From contig NZ_CP115921.1 in the NCBI RefSeq assembly GCF_040412085.2, forward strand, positions 1-64,000: a stretch of DNA of 64,000 bases, given 5' to 3'. Made by a program: the position numbers and the translations under genes. Of the stretch, positions 36,219 through 47,004 are shown piece after piece. Each line of letters begins with the position of its first letter. Position 1 is the stretch's first letter. This stretch comes from Vibrio sp. CB1-14 (GTDB lineage: Bacteria > Pseudomonadota > Gammaproteobacteria > Enterobacterales > Vibrionaceae). The notes under the pieces are model-generated. The model worked only from the letters and a program-made list of their open reading frames with translations. It did no database searches and was not told the origin of the DNA.

Positions 36219-37679
36219 ATGGATATGAAAACACTATTTATCGATGGAAAAGCGCAGTCAGCAACGTCTGGCGAAAGCTTTGTTACTTATAACCCCGCCA
36301 ATGGCGAGCCGCTAGCGACCATCGGCCTTGCAAGCCAACAAGACCTTGATCAGTCGGTCGAGTCTGCTAAGCGAGGCTTTGCCGTATGGTCAGCGATGAG
36401 CCCTGTCGAGCGCAGCCGAATTTTGCTTAAAGCTGTATCAATTCTGCGCGAACGTAACGACGAACTGGCTGCACTTGAAGTGGCAGACACAGGCAAACCT
36501 ATTCAAGAAGCGATTGAAGTTGATATTGCAACCGGAGCGGATGTTATTGAATACTTTGCGGGTCTTGTGCCTGCTATGCAAGGTGAACAGCAGCCATTGA
36601 GTGAAAGCCAGTTTTTCTACACTCGCCGCGAGCCACTAGGCATTTGTGCTGGCATTGGCGCGTGGAATTACCCGATTCAAATTGCGATGTGGAAGTCTGC
36701 GCCGGCTCTAGCTGCAGGCAACGCTATGATCTTCAAGCCTTCTGAAGAAACCCCCCTTACTGCACTCAAATTGGCAGAAATCTTCACTGAAGCGGGATTG
36801 CCTGATGGCGTGTTCAACGTTGTCCAAGGTGATCACCGTGTTGGTCAAATGCTAACGGCTCATCCAGATATCGCCAAAGTGTCATTCACTGGTGAATCAG
36901 GCACAGGCAAGCAAGTGATGGCTGACAGTGCGAAGACACTAAAACAAGTTACGATGGAACTGGGTGGCAAGTCACCAATGATCGTATTTGACGACGCCAA
37001 GCTCGATAATGCGGTTTCTGCTGCGATGGTCGCTAACTTCTACACGCAAGGCGAAGTATGCACTAATGGCACTCGTGTATTTGTCCATGAGTCGATCTGT
37101 CCGCAATTTATTGAACAGCTAAAAGTTCGTACAGAAAAGCTCGTTGTCGGTAACCCAATGGATATGGACACTCAAATTGGCGCACTCATTTCCAAAGACC
37201 ATTTGAGCAAAGTTCTACAAGCCATTGAAAGTGCAAAAGAGAGTGGTGCAACACTGCTAACGGGTGGCTATCAAGTGACTAACAATGGCCTAGAGCGCGG
37301 TAACTTTGTTGCACCAACCGTGTTTGTTGACTGTGATGACAGCATGCCGCACGTCCAGCAAGAAATCTTTGGCCCTGTCATGTCGGTACTTAAGTTCAAA
37401 GACGAGCAAGAAGTCATTGAGCGAGCGAACAAAACCGACTACGGTCTAGCAGCCGGAGTGTTTACCCAAAACCTATCTCGTGCTCACCGCGTTATTCATC
37501 AGATGCAAGCGGGTATTTGCTGGGTCAACACCTGGGGAGATTCGCCTGCTGAAATGCCAGTTGGTGGATACAAGCATTCAGGCATTGGCCGAGAAAATGG
37601 TCCAGAAACTCTTAAGCACTACACCCAAACCAAGAGTGTTTTAATAGAGCTTGGCGATTACGCCAGCCCTTACGCCTAA
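36219..37679 (+). CDS. betB: Betaine-aldehyde dehydrogenase
   Basis: 486 aa from ATG 36219 ([14 protein letters not shown]); a longer frame from 36093 overlaps betI and is unlikely. [44 protein letters not shown] and catalytic Cys in [14 protein letters not shown] are intact. It oxidises betaine aldehyde to glycine betaine with NAD+ in the cytoplasm, the second step after BetA. 21 bp to betA. Confidence 0.94.
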   Translation: MDMKTLFIDGKAQSATSGESFVTYNPANGEPLATIGLASQQDLDQSVESAKRGFAVWSAMSPVERSRILLKAVSILRERNDELAALEVADTGKPIQEAIEVDIATGADVIEYFAGLVPAMQGEQQPLSESQFFYTRREPLGICAGIGAWNYPIQIAMWKSAPALAAGNAMIFKPSEETPLTALKLAEIFTEAGLPDGVFNVVQGDHRVGQMLTAHPDIAKVSFTGESGTGKQVMADSAKTLKQVTMELGGKSPMIVFDDAKLDNAVSAAMVANFYTQGEVCTNGTRVFVHESICPQFIEQLKVRTEKLVVGNPMDMDTQIGALISKDHLSKVLQAIESAKESGATLLTGGYQVTNNGLERGNFVAPTVFVDCDDSMPHVQQEIFGPVMSVLKFKDEQEVIERANKTDYGLAAGVFTQNLSRAHRVIHQMQAGICWVNTWGDSPAEMPVGGYKHSGIGRENGPETLKHYTQTKSVLIELGDYASPYA

Positions 37680-37700
37680 CTCAAATCACGGAGAGATTAA

Positions 37701-39392
37701 ATGATGCAACGCTACGATTATATTATCGTCGGCGCGGGTTCGGCCGGCTGTGTGTTGGCGGATCGGCTAAGTGAAAGTGGTCAACATCAGGTTCTACTGC
37801 TTGAAGCGGGTGGCTCCGATCAGAGTATTTTCATCCAGATGCCCACTGCCCTTTCTTACCCAATGAATACCGAGAAATATGCTTGGCAGTTTGAGACTGT
37901 TCAGGAGAAAGGCCTCGATGGCCGTCAGCTTCATTGTCCACGCGGTAAAGTACTTGGCGGCAGTTCATCCATCAACGGTATGGTATATGTGCGCGGTCAT
38001 GCTTGTGACTTTGATGAATGGGAAGAGCACGGCGCAAAAAACTGGAACTACCAAACCTGCCTACCCTATTTTCGTAAAGCGGAAAGCTGGATTGGCGGCG
38101 AAGATAATTACCGTGGTGGTAGTGGTCCTGTTGGTACGTGCAATGGCAATGACATGAAACGTAACCCACTTTATCAAGCCTTCATAGATGCAGGTAAAGA
38201 AGCGGGCTATCCAGAAACTCAAGACTACAACGGTTATCAGCAAGAGGGCTTTGGCCCAATGCACATGACAGTTGATGGCGGTGTGCGAGCTTCAACCTCC
38301 AACGCTTACTTAAAGCGTGCACTAAAACGCCCTAATCTGACGCTAATCAAGGGGGTCGTCGCACACAAAGTCCTCCTTGAAAACAAGCAAGCGATAGGCG
38401 TTGAATTTGAAAAATCAGGCGCTGTTAAACAAGCGTTCGCCGATCAAGAAGTCATTTCAAGTGCCGGCTCAGTGGGTTCAGTCCAGCTATTGCAACTCTC
38501 AGGCATAGGCCCGAAAGCTGTATTGGAACAAGCGGGGGTTGAGCTTACCCACGAACTGCCAGGTGTGGGTGAAAACTTGCAAGATCACCTTGAAGTCTAC
38601 TTCCAATATCATTGCTCTCAGCCTATCACGCTTAACAGCAAGCTTGGGCTTATTAGCAAAGGCCTCATCGGCACTGAATGGGTTTTAACGCGCAAGGGCT
38701 TGGGGGCAACCAATCACTTTGAATCGTGTGCGTTTATCCGCTCGCGCGAAGGGTTGAAATGGCCGAATATCCAGTATCACTTCTTACCTGCTGCTATGCG
38801 TTATGACGGCCAAGCTGCCTTTGATGGTCACGGCTTCCAAGTTCACGTTGGCCCAAATAAACCGCAAAGTCGCGGATCCATTGCCATTACCTCCGCCGAC
38901 CCTAAAGACAAGCCGAAGATCGAATTTAACTACATCTCTACAGAACAAGATAAGCAAGACTGGCGAGACTGTATTCGCCTCACTCGTGAAATCTTAATGC
39001 AGCCAGCAATGGACGATTATCGTGGTGAAGAGATTCAACCAGGTAGCAAGGTTGCAAGTGATGCCGCTATCGACCAGTGGGTGAAGGAGAATGTCGAAAG
39101 CGCTTATCACCCTTCGTGCAGCTGCAAAATAGGCGCCGATGATGACCCAATGGCGGTATTGGATGAATACTGCCGCGTAAGAGGAATTCAAGGTTTACGT
39201 GTTGTTGATTCATCCATCTTCCCAACGATTCCAAACGGCAATCTCAATGCGCCCACCATCATGGTGGCTGAACGTGCCGCCGACATGATTCTGGGTCAAC
39301 CAATGCTTAAATCGACCAATCAACTGGTTTGGATCGCACCAGATTGGCAACAAAAACAAAGAATTAACGCTCCAAGTAGAGAGCTAAATTAA
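37701..39392 (+). CDS. betA: Choline dehydrogenase
   Basis: 563 aa, GMC oxidoreductase. FAD-binding [15 protein letters not shown] at the N-terminus, [20 protein letters not shown] (GMC signature), and the active-site His region [11 protein letters not shown] followed by [17 protein letters not shown]. It oxidises choline to betaine aldehyde and is usually membrane-associated. The operon position between betB and the transporter genes is the expected one. Confidence 0.94.
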   Translation: MMQRYDYIIVGAGSAGCVLADRLSESGQHQVLLLEAGGSDQSIFIQMPTALSYPMNTEKYAWQFETVQEKGLDGRQLHCPRGKVLGGSSSINGMVYVRGHACDFDEWEEHGAKNWNYQTCLPYFRKAESWIGGEDNYRGGSGPVGTCNGNDMKRNPLYQAFIDAGKEAGYPETQDYNGYQQEGFGPMHMTVDGGVRASTSNAYLKRALKRPNLTLIKGVVAHKVLLENKQAIGVEFEKSGAVKQAFADQEVISSAGSVGSVQLLQLSGIGPKAVLEQAGVELTHELPGVGENLQDHLEVYFQYHCSQPITLNSKLGLISKGLIGTEWVLTRKGLGATNHFESCAFIRSREGLKWPNIQYHFLPAAMRYDGQAAFDGHGFQVHVGPNKPQSRGSIAITSADPKDKPKIEFNYISTEQDKQDWRDCIRLTREILMQPAMDDYRGEEIQPGSKVASDAAIDQWVKENVESAYHPSCSCKIGADDDPMAVLDEYCRVRGIQGLRVVDSSIFPTIPNGNLNAPTIMVAERAADMILGQPMLKSTNQLVWIAPDWQQKQRINAPSRELN

Positions 39393-39427
39393 CCTCAAAA
39401 GTCAGTAACCATTACAAGGAAAACACC

Positions 39428-40366
39428 ATGTCTATGATGACAAAAACACTGTCAACCCTCGCTTTAAGTAGCCTCGCGATGAACGCTTATGCCAATCAAT
39501 GTGAAACGGTACGTTTTGCTGACGTAGGTTGGACAGATATCACCGCCACCACAGCGGTTACGTCTGAACTACTCAAAGGCTTAGGCTACCAAACCAAAAC
39601 GGATTTACTGTCTGTCCCTGTTACCTACTCTTCAATGGCGAACGGTGATATCGATATCTTCCTTGGCAACTGGATGCCAACAATGGAGGGAGATATCGCT
39701 AAATACCGTGAAGCTGGCACAGTAGAGACCGTTCGTGCCAACCTCGAAGGGGCAAAGTACACCCTAGCGGTCCCTAAATACGTTTATGACGCTGGAGTAA
39801 AAAGCTTTGCGGATCTTGCAAAGCATGCTGACAAATTCAAAGACCGCATCTACGGTATTGAGCCAGGCAATGACGGCAACCGCCTCATTCAATCAATGAT
39901 CGATAGTGACGCATTTGGTCTGAAGGAATTCAGCCTAGTTGAATCAAGTGAAGCAGGTATGGTGTCTCAAGTCACGCGTGCTGTGCGCCGCAACCAATGG
40001 ATCGTCTATCTTGGCTGGGCTCCACACCCAATGAACAGCAATATCGAGATGGCTTACCTAGACGGCGGCGATGACTTCTTTGGTCCAAACTATGGCGGAG
40101 CCAATGTTTACACCAACGTCCGAAAAGACTACCTAAATGAGTGCCAAAACGTCGGTAACTTGCTAAAAAACCTGGAATTCAGCTTAGAAATGGAAAACGA
40201 GCTGATGGAAGCGATCTTGAACCAAAATGTGAAACCTGCGAAAGCAGCTCAGCAGTGGTTGAAAGCGAATCCACAACAAGTTGAAGCCTGGTTAGAAGGT
40301 GTGAAAACGCTAGCTGGTGAAGACGCTCAAGGCGCAATAAACAGCTACATCAACTCAAAAGCTTAA
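39428..40366 (+). CDS. proX: Choline/glycine betaine ABC transporter substrate-binding protein
   Basis: 312 aa with a signal peptide (cleavage near MNAYA/NQ). An OpuAC-type binding fold: ETVRFADVGWTDITATTAVTSELLKGLGY, DIFLGNWMPTMEGDI, and WIVYLGWAPHPMN, with tryptophans suited to bind a quaternary amine. Placed after betA, choline is at least as likely a ligand as betaine. A hairpin follows its stop codon before proW. Confidence 0.87.
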   Translation: MSMMTKTLSTLALSSLAMNAYANQCETVRFADVGWTDITATTAVTSELLKGLGYQTKTDLLSVPVTYSSMANGDIDIFLGNWMPTMEGDIAKYREAGTVETVRANLEGAKYTLAVPKYVYDAGVKSFADLAKHADKFKDRIYGIEPGNDGNRLIQSMIDSDAFGLKEFSLVESSEAGMVSQVTRAVRRNQWIVYLGWAPHPMNSNIEMAYLDGGDDFFGPNYGGANVYTNVRKDYLNECQNVGNLLKNLEFSLEMENELMEAILNQNVKPAKAAQQWLKANPQQVEAWLEGVKTLAGEDAQGAINSYINSKA

Positions 40367-40380
40367 CGAATGATGTGCTT

Positions 40381-40399
40381 GGTGGGCACCTCGCCCACC
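40381..40399 (+). promoter_or_regulatory. Hairpin between proX and proW
   Basis: Arms GGTGGGC and GCCCACC with a 5-base loop, 15 bp after the binding-protein stop codon. It may stabilise the proX mRNA or partly stop transcription, like the potF-potG hairpin. Confidence 0.55.
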
Positions 40400-40442
40400 T
40401 CTTGTCACACGCTAGAATAATCATTACCACAAAGGCTGTATT

Positions 40443-41285
40443 GTGAATTTTATTACAGACAACAAAATCCCACTGGGTCGATGGATGGAAGCAGGGGTTG
40501 ATTGGTTAACCTTTAATGCGGCGGGTCTATTTGATGCGATTGCTATTTTCCTCGAGACCATCATTCTTTTTGCTGTCGATATTTTTAAGTGGATGCCTCC
40601 AGCAATGCCCATTGCGATTACCGCAGCACTTGCTTGGTACTTGCACCGTAGTATTCCACTCGTTTTATTTGTTATTGGTGCTCTGCTCACCATTCTTAAT
40701 CTTGGCTACTGGCAAGAAATGCTAGAAACCTTTGTTTTGGTTTTTGCCGCGACAACGATTTCTGTATTAATTGGCGTCCCTGTAGGGATCATGGCCGCAC
40801 ACCGTCCTTGGTTGTATACCATTTTGAGACCGATCCTCGATTTAATGCAGACAGTCCCGACTTTCGTTTACCTGATCCCAACCTTGGTTTTATTTGGGCT
40901 TGGTATCGTACCGGGGCTGATCTCTACCATTATTTTTGCCATCGCGGCGCCAATTCGATTGACGTATCTCGGCATCACAAAAGTGCCAGAAGAACTCGTT
41001 GAAGCGGGCAAAGCGTTTGGTGCAACTCGCATGAAGCTACTATTCAAAGTCGAACTACCCGCAGCAATGCCAAGCATAATGGCTGGTGTCACTCAGTGCA
41101 TTATGTTGTCGCTTTCTATGGTAGTGATTGCTGCCCTTGTTGGTGCTGATGGCCTAGGAAAGCCTGTGGTTCGAGCGTTGAATACAGTGAACATCTCCCA
41201 AGGCTTTGAGGCAGGACTGGCTATTGTTCTTGTGGCAATCATCCTCGATCGTCTGTGTAAATCACCAAACCAAAAGGAAGCTTAA
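40443..41285 (+). CDS. proW: Choline/glycine betaine ABC transporter permease
   Basis: 280 aa starting at GTG (AAGG upstream). About six or seven helices; the permease loop VEAGKAFGATRMKLLFKVELP (in parts VEAGKAFGAT and KVELPAAMP) and MLSLSMVVIAALVGADGLG are ProW-type. It forms the inner-membrane channel and is 2 bp from proV, so translation is closely linked. Confidence 0.9.
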   Translation: MNFITDNKIPLGRWMEAGVDWLTFNAAGLFDAIAIFLETIILFAVDIFKWMPPAMPIAITAALAWYLHRSIPLVLFVIGALLTILNLGYWQEMLETFVLVFAATTISVLIGVPVGIMAAHRPWLYTILRPILDLMQTVPTFVYLIPTLVLFGLGIVPGLISTIIFAIAAPIRLTYLGITKVPEELVEAGKAFGATRMKLLFKVELPAAMPSIMAGVTQCIMLSLSMVVIAALVGADGLGKPVVRALNTVNISQGFEAGLAIVLVAIILDRLCKSPNQKEA

Positions 41286-41287
41286 TC

Positions 41288-42475
41288 ATGGATGCGATTA
41301 CTATTCGAAACCTCGATGTCGTGTTTGGTGACAAACCACAATTGGCACTAGATCAATTAGATAGCGGCAAGTCTCGCCAAGAAATTATCGATGAAACTGG
41401 TCAAGTTGTCGGTGTTGATAATGTCTCTATGTCAGTCAAAGAAGGGGAAATTTGCGTTCTCATGGGACTCTCAGGCTCGGGGAAATCCAGCTTGCTTCGT
41501 GCTGTGAATGGATTAAACGAAATTTCTCGTGGCAACCTTGAAGTCAAAAATGGCGAGGCTCAAGTCGACCTCGCTAGTTGTGATGAAGACACCTTACGCC
41601 ATTTACGGACTCACCGGATATCTATGGTATTTCAAAAGTTTGCTTTAATGCCTTGGCTAACTGTCCTTGATAACGTGGCATTTGGTTTAGAGTTGCAAGG
41701 TGTAGGCAAATCAGAACGCCGCATGAGAGCGCGCGAACAACTTGAAATGGTTGGTCTGTCAGAATGGGAAGATAAGTATCCTCACGAACTGTCTGGCGGA
41801 ATGCAGCAGCGTGTTGGTCTCGCAAGAGCATTTGCGATGGATACCGATATCTTATTGATGGACGAGCCATTCTCAGCACTTGATCCCTTGATACGCGCCC
41901 AGCTTCAAGACGAGCTCATCCTGCTGCAAGAAAAACTCAACAAAACCATTTTGTTCGTCAGCCATGACCTCGATGAAGCGCTGAAAATTGGCAACAACAT
42001 TGCAATCATGGAATCTGGTCGTTTGATTCAACATGGAAAGCCAGAAGAGATTATTCTTAATCCTGAAAACGATTATGTGCGTGATTTTGTCGCGCATACC
42101 AACCCTTTGAACGTGCTGAAGGGGCGCTCGTTGATGCAACCCACCAGCGAGCTAAAACGCGAAGACTCACGCTTACAAGTTTGTTGCAGCCAGCAGGTGT
42201 GGGTAGAACAATCTTCAGACTCACTTTCATTGGTTCAACAGCCCGGCCTGAGTTTGTTGGAATGGGATAGCGAGCAGCACAAGCTGGAAGACGTTTCCCC
42301 TTCTACAGTCGTTGTTGTAAGCCCTGATATAGCCATGCGAGATGCTATTGAACTCAAACACCGTAGCGGGCAGCCAATTTTGCTCTCTGAACAGGGTAAG
42401 CTGTTAGGTGTACTCAATGATAACGAGCTCTATCGTGCTCTATTAGGCAACTATAAAAGCACAAAAGCCGCATAA
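41288..42475 (+). CDS. proV: Choline/glycine betaine ABC transporter ATP-binding protein
   Basis: 395 aa. Walker A GLSGSGKSS, signature LSGGMQQRVGLARA, Walker B ILLMDEPFSALDPL and H-loop VSHDLDEAL, with the unique ProV-type N-terminus (IIDETGQVVGVDNV). The C-terminal ~120 residues look like a degenerate CBS-type region, which in this family senses ionic strength. It ends the six-gene osmoprotection operon at a very long terminator. Confidence 0.92.
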   Translation: MDAITIRNLDVVFGDKPQLALDQLDSGKSRQEIIDETGQVVGVDNVSMSVKEGEICVLMGLSGSGKSSLLRAVNGLNEISRGNLEVKNGEAQVDLASCDEDTLRHLRTHRISMVFQKFALMPWLTVLDNVAFGLELQGVGKSERRMRAREQLEMVGLSEWEDKYPHELSGGMQQRVGLARAFAMDTDILLMDEPFSALDPLIRAQLQDELILLQEKLNKTILFVSHDLDEALKIGNNIAIMESGRLIQHGKPEEIILNPENDYVRDFVAHTNPLNVLKGRSLMQPTSELKREDSRLQVCCSQQVWVEQSSDSLSLVQQPGLSLLEWDSEQHKLEDVSPSTVVVVSPDIAMRDAIELKHRSGQPILLSEQGKLLGVLNDNELYRALLGNYKSTKAA

Positions 42476-42501
42476 TGCCGCTAAATTGCGCATCGTGGTA
42501 T

Positions 42502-42552
42502 TTGAACAAAGAAACGCCCAAAGCTAATAGCTTTGGGCGTTTCTTTGTTCAA
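42502..42552 (+). terminator. Long terminator of the bet-pro operon
   Basis: Near-perfect palindrome with 25-bp arms (42502-42526 and 42528-42552) around one central base; the inner part is GC-rich and the outer arm contributes TTTCTTTG. It can work for either direction. Confidence 0.85.
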
Positions 42553-42740
42553 TAGTGTGTCCTACTCAATGAGTTATACGACACTGGTCAATTATCTATT
42601 CCACACCCAATGTCGGAGGACAATAGACTTTGATCGGAAACGCACCTTTTCAAGAAATCATTGGGCTATAAAAAGCTAAAGTTTGATCACTTTCTGAAAC
42701 GTTTTTGGACATTAGTAGCACATTTGCCGAATTTGTCGTC

Positions 42741-42761
42741 ATTCCGCACTCGATGCGGAAT
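42741..42761. repeat. REP-like palindrome
   Basis: ATTCCGCA and TGCGGAAT around CTCGA, preceded by GTC. It is the inverted counterpart of the unit at 8441-8460. Confidence 0.6.
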
Positions 42762-42818
42762 CTACTGAACGCGCACACCTAGAGTTAAAAATTGGTTATC
42801 GGTGATTTTTATTCCCTA

Positions 42819-42851
42819 ACAAAAGGTTCTGGCACACAAAAGGTTCTGGCA
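42819..42851 (+). repeat. Tandem 17-bp duplication
   Basis: ACAAAAGGTTCTGGCA is repeated directly at a 17-bp period. Confidence 0.6.
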
Positions 42852-42994
42852 AATCTGAAACGTTGGTGGACATTTATGGGTTAGATAAACAAAAGAGATC
42901 GACCCAACCTGGATTATTTTCGGCTGGAACTGATAAGTAAGGAGGCAAAAATTTTTTAGCTGTCAGGGTTGGGCTGAATGAGTAAAAATGAATG

Positions 42995-44089
42995 TTATAT
43001 CGTTTCAGTTTCGATAATTTCATTCATTAAACGATCGATTCCAAAGACAACTTGTACACTTGCGTCTTCCATAGCTTTAACTGACGCTTTTACCCCCTCA
43101 ACATCACCAGATGCTGCTTGATTCAGTGCTTTACGACCATTGTCATGCACCTCTTTATGAGGCTTTTCAAGCAATTGATAACTTCTCAGGTGGTTGTAAA
43201 CTCTGCCATCTCCACGATAATACCATTGACCTAAGCGACACTCTGAATGAGTATTGAGCGTTTCGTAGAAGGCACCACTTTGTAGTAAACGATAAGTGTT
43301 AACTTTCCACAAAACGTGGTCTAGCTTCACAGAATCTAAGAAAGCGCGGGTGGAAGCAATATGAATAACTTGCTTCATATTTTCTGACTTTACAACGACT
43401 TCATTCACAATAGCGCTGATTTGAGCAGAAGATGCTGAAACTTCTTCTGCACAAACTTGGTTTTCATCAATAGAAGCTTTAATTGTACTTACTTGGATTA
43501 AAACTTGTTTTACCAAGGAATCAATTTTTTCACTGGCTTTGCTTGCCTTACCCGCAAGGGTCCTTACCTCATCTGCTACGACTGCAAACCCACGTCCAGC
43601 ATCTCCTGCGCGTGCGGCCTCGATGGCAGCGTTTAATGCAAGCAAATTGGTTTGGTCAGAAATCTCTTGAATGGTAGATACAAGGTTCGAAATAGCTCCC
43701 ACAGTGTGATCTAATATATTCACAGCCTCAAAACTTTGAGAAACTTGAGTGCTGATACTAACAGCGCGATTGTCTAGACGTATTAATGCTTGATGTGTTT
43801 GCTTAAACATATCATCCATTTGTTGACGTTCCAGGTTTTCACGAGCCATCGATTTAGCATTTTCAATCATTTTCGTTTGAATAGTTTCAAGCATATCTCC
43901 ACCTTTCAAACAATCAGATAGCATTTCATTGCTGTTTTGTTGCTCTTCCTGTACTGATTGAGCAATCTTTTGAGATTTTTTAAGCTGATTTTCTAGGAAG
44001 CTCACATCCGCATTGTATTTCTTTTGTAAATCAACTAACTCTTGTTTTAGTTGTTCATTTTCTAATTTAATTCGCTTTGTTCCAAACAT
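42995..44089 (-). CDS. Soluble methyl-accepting chemoreceptor with C-terminal CZB domain
   Basis: 364 aa with no membrane helix. Residues about 5-60 form a coiled coil ([21 protein letters not shown]). The receptor hairpin tip ([21 protein letters not shown] and [15 protein letters not shown]) is canonical and should bind CheA/CheW. The C-terminal ~120 residues ([36 protein letters not shown]) are a chemoreceptor zinc-binding domain with the His/Cys ligands. Such soluble receptors sense zinc or oxidants such as HOCl in the cytoplasm (established for CZB proteins). It is monocistronic. Confidence 0.88.
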   Translation of the reverse strand: MFGTKRIKLENEQLKQELVDLQKKYNADVSFLENQLKKSQKIAQSVQEEQQNSNEMLSDCLKGGDMLETIQTKMIENAKSMARENLERQQMDDMFKQTHQALIRLDNRAVSISTQVSQSFEAVNILDHTVGAISNLVSTIQEISDQTNLLALNAAIEAARAGDAGRGFAVVADEVRTLAGKASKASEKIDSLVKQVLIQVSTIKASIDENQVCAEEVSASSAQISAIVNEVVVKSENMKQVIHIASTRAFLDSVKLDHVLWKVNTYRLLQSGAFYETLNTHSECRLGQWYYRGDGRVYNHLRSYQLLEKPHKEVHDNGRKALNQAASGDVEGVKASVKAMEDASVQVVFGIDRLMNEIIETETI

Positions 44090-44435
44090 AAAATGCCTAT
44101 TACAAGTAGAAGAGTTATTTGGGAAGGCAATTTATCAGTTTTAATATGATGCACAATACCAAACCTTGATGCACAGAATTAATAGCATTCAAACATCCAA
44201 TAAACCAAGAGTGAACAATTAAATTAAAGCGTATATTAATTATGCTTTTACATTATTTTTCAACAGGTTATAACAAGAAAGGAATGGAGTGTATTATCTA
44301 AATTTCGCCCTAGATGGATGTTATTCGATTTTCGACTAACTCTAAGTCGATCCTAATTCTATTAATGCTCAGGAAAAGTTCATAAATTAATCCCGTACCA
44401 ATTATTAATCATAAATAAATCTTCGGAGATTAAAT
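44090..44435. promoter_or_regulatory. Control region between the chemoreceptor and DUF1254 genes
   Basis: 346 bp of AT-rich sequence. TGATGCACA occurs twice in direct orientation at 44147-44155 and 44167-44175, exactly 20 bp apart (two helical turns), which could be a regulator site. A CGGAG ribosome binding site precedes the plus-strand gene. Nothing else is seen. Confidence 0.45.
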
Positions 44436-45857
44436 ATGTTAAAGAAGAATAAATTGGCTCTGGCCTTAACGTTGACTCTTTCGTTAGGTGCTGCTTCATT
44501 AGCCGCTACCCCTGCAATCGCTGGCACGAACGCACAAGTATTTTCAACTGAAGTGACTCAAGATCAAGCACTTCAGATCGCTTCAGAAGCGTACGTTTAC
44601 GCATACCCTATCGTTCTAATGGATGTGACTCGCGAGCAACAGCTCAACAAAGGCGTTCCTGTGAATGGTGGCTTTAAACACTTCCGCGCATACCCAGACG
44701 CATCGTTTAAAGAGGTAGTTCGACCTAACTTTGATACGCTGTACTCTGTTGGTTGGTATGACGTATCTGAAGAGCCTGTGATCATCTCTTCTGAAGATAC
44801 TAACGGCCACTACCACCTTCTTCCTATGTACGACATGTGGACAGACATCTATGCTTCACCAGGTTCTCGTACATCAGGTACAGACGGTGGTGCATTTGCA
44901 ATCGTTTCTGAAGATTGGGAAGGTGAACTTCCAGAAGGCGTAACACGCATCGTTTCTCCAACCACAATGAACTGGATGATCGCACGTACAGAAAGTAACG
45001 GTCGCGATTACGATAAGGTTGGTGAAATTCAAGACGGCTTTAAGATGACACCACTTTCGAAGTGGGGCACAGATTACGTGGCACCAAAATCACCAATCGA
45101 CCCTAACATTGATATGAAAACGCCGCCACTACAGCAAGTTGCGCAAATGGATGCTAAAGAGTTCTTCCAACGTGCTAGCGACCTAATCGTTAAATACGGT
45201 GCTCACGCTACCGATGGCTCACAACTGATGCGTTTAGAGCATATCGGTTTCTCTGCAGACACGGGATGGGATCTAGACAACCTATCTAAGTCTGAACTAG
45301 CAATACTTGAGGCTGGTGCTGCAAAAGGTCAGCGCGACATTAAATCTTACGTGCCTAAATTTGAGACGCCACAAAATGGTTGGCTGATCCCATCAGACAC
45401 CATGGGCGTTTACGGTAACCACTACGTTAGACGTGCGATGATTGCCCTAATCGGTCTTGGTGCTAACCACCCAGAAGACGCTGTTTACCCACTAGCGATT
45501 GCGGATGCGGATGGCGATAAAATGGTGGCTGAACAAAACTACCAACTTCACTTTGAGGCAGATGAGCTTCCACCTGTGGGCGCATTCTGGTCTGTGACCA
45601 TGTACGACGCAGAAGGTTTTGCGGTTCATAACGAGCTTGACCGCTACGCGATTGGCGACCGCAACGAGCTTACTTACAACGAAGACGGCTCTCTTACTCT
45701 GTACATGCAACATAAGCGTCCATCTGCGGATAAAGTCTCTAACTGGCTACCTTCACCAGAGAAAGGGGCTATTGGCGTAACAATGCGTCTATACGAACCA
45801 GAGCAGTCAATCTTAGCAGGTGAGTGGATCCCACCTGCGATTGAAAAAAACAAGTAA
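44436..45857 (+). CDS. Secreted DUF1254/DUF1214 protein
   Basis: 473 aa with a signal peptide (cleavage about AIAG, residue 30). The N-terminal part (SEAYVYAYPIVLMDVTREQ, VRPNFDTLYSVGWYDVSEEPVII) is DUF1254 and the C-terminal part (GAFWSVTMYDAEGFAV, LTLYMQHKRPSADKVSNWLPSP) is DUF1214. The family is common in marine bacteria, has no firmly established general activity, and is often linked to stress or uptake genes. It is alone in its unit and ends at a terminator. Confidence 0.87.
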   Translation: MLKKNKLALALTLTLSLGAASLAATPAIAGTNAQVFSTEVTQDQALQIASEAYVYAYPIVLMDVTREQQLNKGVPVNGGFKHFRAYPDASFKEVVRPNFDTLYSVGWYDVSEEPVIISSEDTNGHYHLLPMYDMWTDIYASPGSRTSGTDGGAFAIVSEDWEGELPEGVTRIVSPTTMNWMIARTESNGRDYDKVGEIQDGFKMTPLSKWGTDYVAPKSPIDPNIDMKTPPLQQVAQMDAKEFFQRASDLIVKYGAHATDGSQLMRLEHIGFSADTGWDLDNLSKSELAILEAGAAKGQRDIKSYVPKFETPQNGWLIPSDTMGVYGNHYVRRAMIALIGLGANHPEDAVYPLAIADADGDKMVAEQNYQLHFEADELPPVGAFWSVTMYDAEGFAVHNELDRYAIGDRNELTYNEDGSLTLYMQHKRPSADKVSNWLPSPEKGAIGVTMRLYEPEQSILAGEWIPPAIEKNK

Positions 45858-45888
45858 ACACGGGCCATAAGCCGTTCAAACTTAAATT

Positions 45889-45920
45889 AATAAGCCGATA
45901 ACTATTCATCGGCTTATTTT
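45889..45920 (+). terminator. Terminator after the DUF1254 gene
   Basis: Arms AATAAGCCGAT and ATCGGCTTATT with an 8-base loop, followed by TTGTTT. Confidence 0.85.
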
Positions 45921-45985
45921 GTTTCACATATATAAATCGACTCAATATATTAAAAATATATGGATGAGTCACTAGAGATAATATT

Positions 45986-46882
45986 ATGAATATTAACAAT
46001 GTAACGATTGCTGGTGCGGGACTTCTTGGTTCTCAGGTTGCTTGGCAGATCGCATTCAGCGGTTTTGAAGTCACGGTTTATGATTATTTTGATAAGGAAC
46101 TGGATAAGAGCAAAACACTCCATAAGGAGTACGCAGAGTTATTTGTTTCAACGCGTGGCGCCTCTCAAGAACAAGTTGATGAAGCACTTGCTCGGCTAAA
46201 ATATACGTCTGATCTATCAGAGGCAGTGAAGGATGCAGATTTAATTAGTGAATCCATTCCAGAGTCTGTTGAAATTAAGCAGTCATTTTATAAAGAGCTG
46301 TCTAAGCTTGCCCCTCAGAAAACCATTTTCACTACGAATTCCTCAACCTTGGTTCCAAGCCAGATTGTCGATAGCATTGACCGCCCAAAAAAATTCCTAG
46401 CTTTACACTTCGGTAATACGGTATGGGACAGCCGTATCGGTGAGGTGATGGGGCACCCAACAACATGCCCTGAGGTATACAAAGTTATCTGTCAATTTAG
46501 CAAAGCAATGGGCATGGTGACTATTCCGCTGCATAAAGAACAGAGCGGATACATCATCAATGCTGTCATGATTCCGTGGATCAATGCTTCACTTGACTTA
46601 GTCGTGAACGGAGTGGCGGATTTTGAGAGCGTCGATAAAACCTGGATGCTGGCTCACAACGTTGAAAGAGGCCCGTTCGCCGTGATGGATATCGTTGGAC
46701 TCTCTCTTGCTGCTGATATTAACAGGTTATGGGGAGAGCAACTCAACGACGAGGCTGCACTCGCTCGTGCAAAATACCTAGATGAAAACTATGTTAAGCA
46801 GAACAAGTTAGGTGTTAAAGGAGATGAGGGTTTTTACACATACCCTAATCCTGCTTATAAGGACGCGGACTTTATTCGATAA
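45986..46882 (+). CDS. 3-hydroxyacyl-CoA dehydrogenase-like protein
   Basis: 298 aa. An N-terminal Rossmann GAGLLGSQVAWQIAFSG binds NAD. LISESIPESVEIKQSFYKEL and FTTNSSTLVPSQI are family elements. In place of the usual HFFNP, the sequence reads HFGNTVWDS, so the active site is altered and the substrate may not be a standard fatty acyl-CoA. The C-terminal helical domain is present at normal length. It stands alone; a FadL-type porin gene lies 1.7 kb downstream. Confidence 0.83.
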   Translation: MNINNVTIAGAGLLGSQVAWQIAFSGFEVTVYDYFDKELDKSKTLHKEYAELFVSTRGASQEQVDEALARLKYTSDLSEAVKDADLISESIPESVEIKQSFYKELSKLAPQKTIFTTNSSTLVPSQIVDSIDRPKKFLALHFGNTVWDSRIGEVMGHPTTCPEVYKVICQFSKAMGMVTIPLHKEQSGYIINAVMIPWINASLDLVVNGVADFESVDKTWMLAHNVERGPFAVMDIVGLSLAADINRLWGEQLNDEAALARAKYLDENYVKQNKLGVKGDEGFYTYPNPAYKDADFIR

Positions 46883-46885
46883 TCA

Positions 46886-46921
46886 TTAGGGGTAAACTTC
46901 TGTACTGACGTTTATCCCTAA
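46886..46921 (+). terminator. Hairpin after the dehydrogenase gene
   Basis: 12-bp arms (46886-46897 and 46910-46921) with one wobble pair and a 12-base loop. No T run, so termination is only possible. Confidence 0.5.
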
Positions 46922-47004
46922 ATGTATGCCTAAACGAGAAAACCATAAATTATCGGATGGATCAACTAAGTAATTAAACTGTCTTTAGGTATAAAGGGCA
47001 AAAT

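Larger units (their letters stand above)
42476..42994. other. Intergenic region with repeats
   Basis: Contains the proV terminator (42502-42552), a REP-like palindrome (42741-42761), and a tandem 17-bp duplication (42819-42851). No gene is seen; the rest is low in coding signal. Confidence 0.55.
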
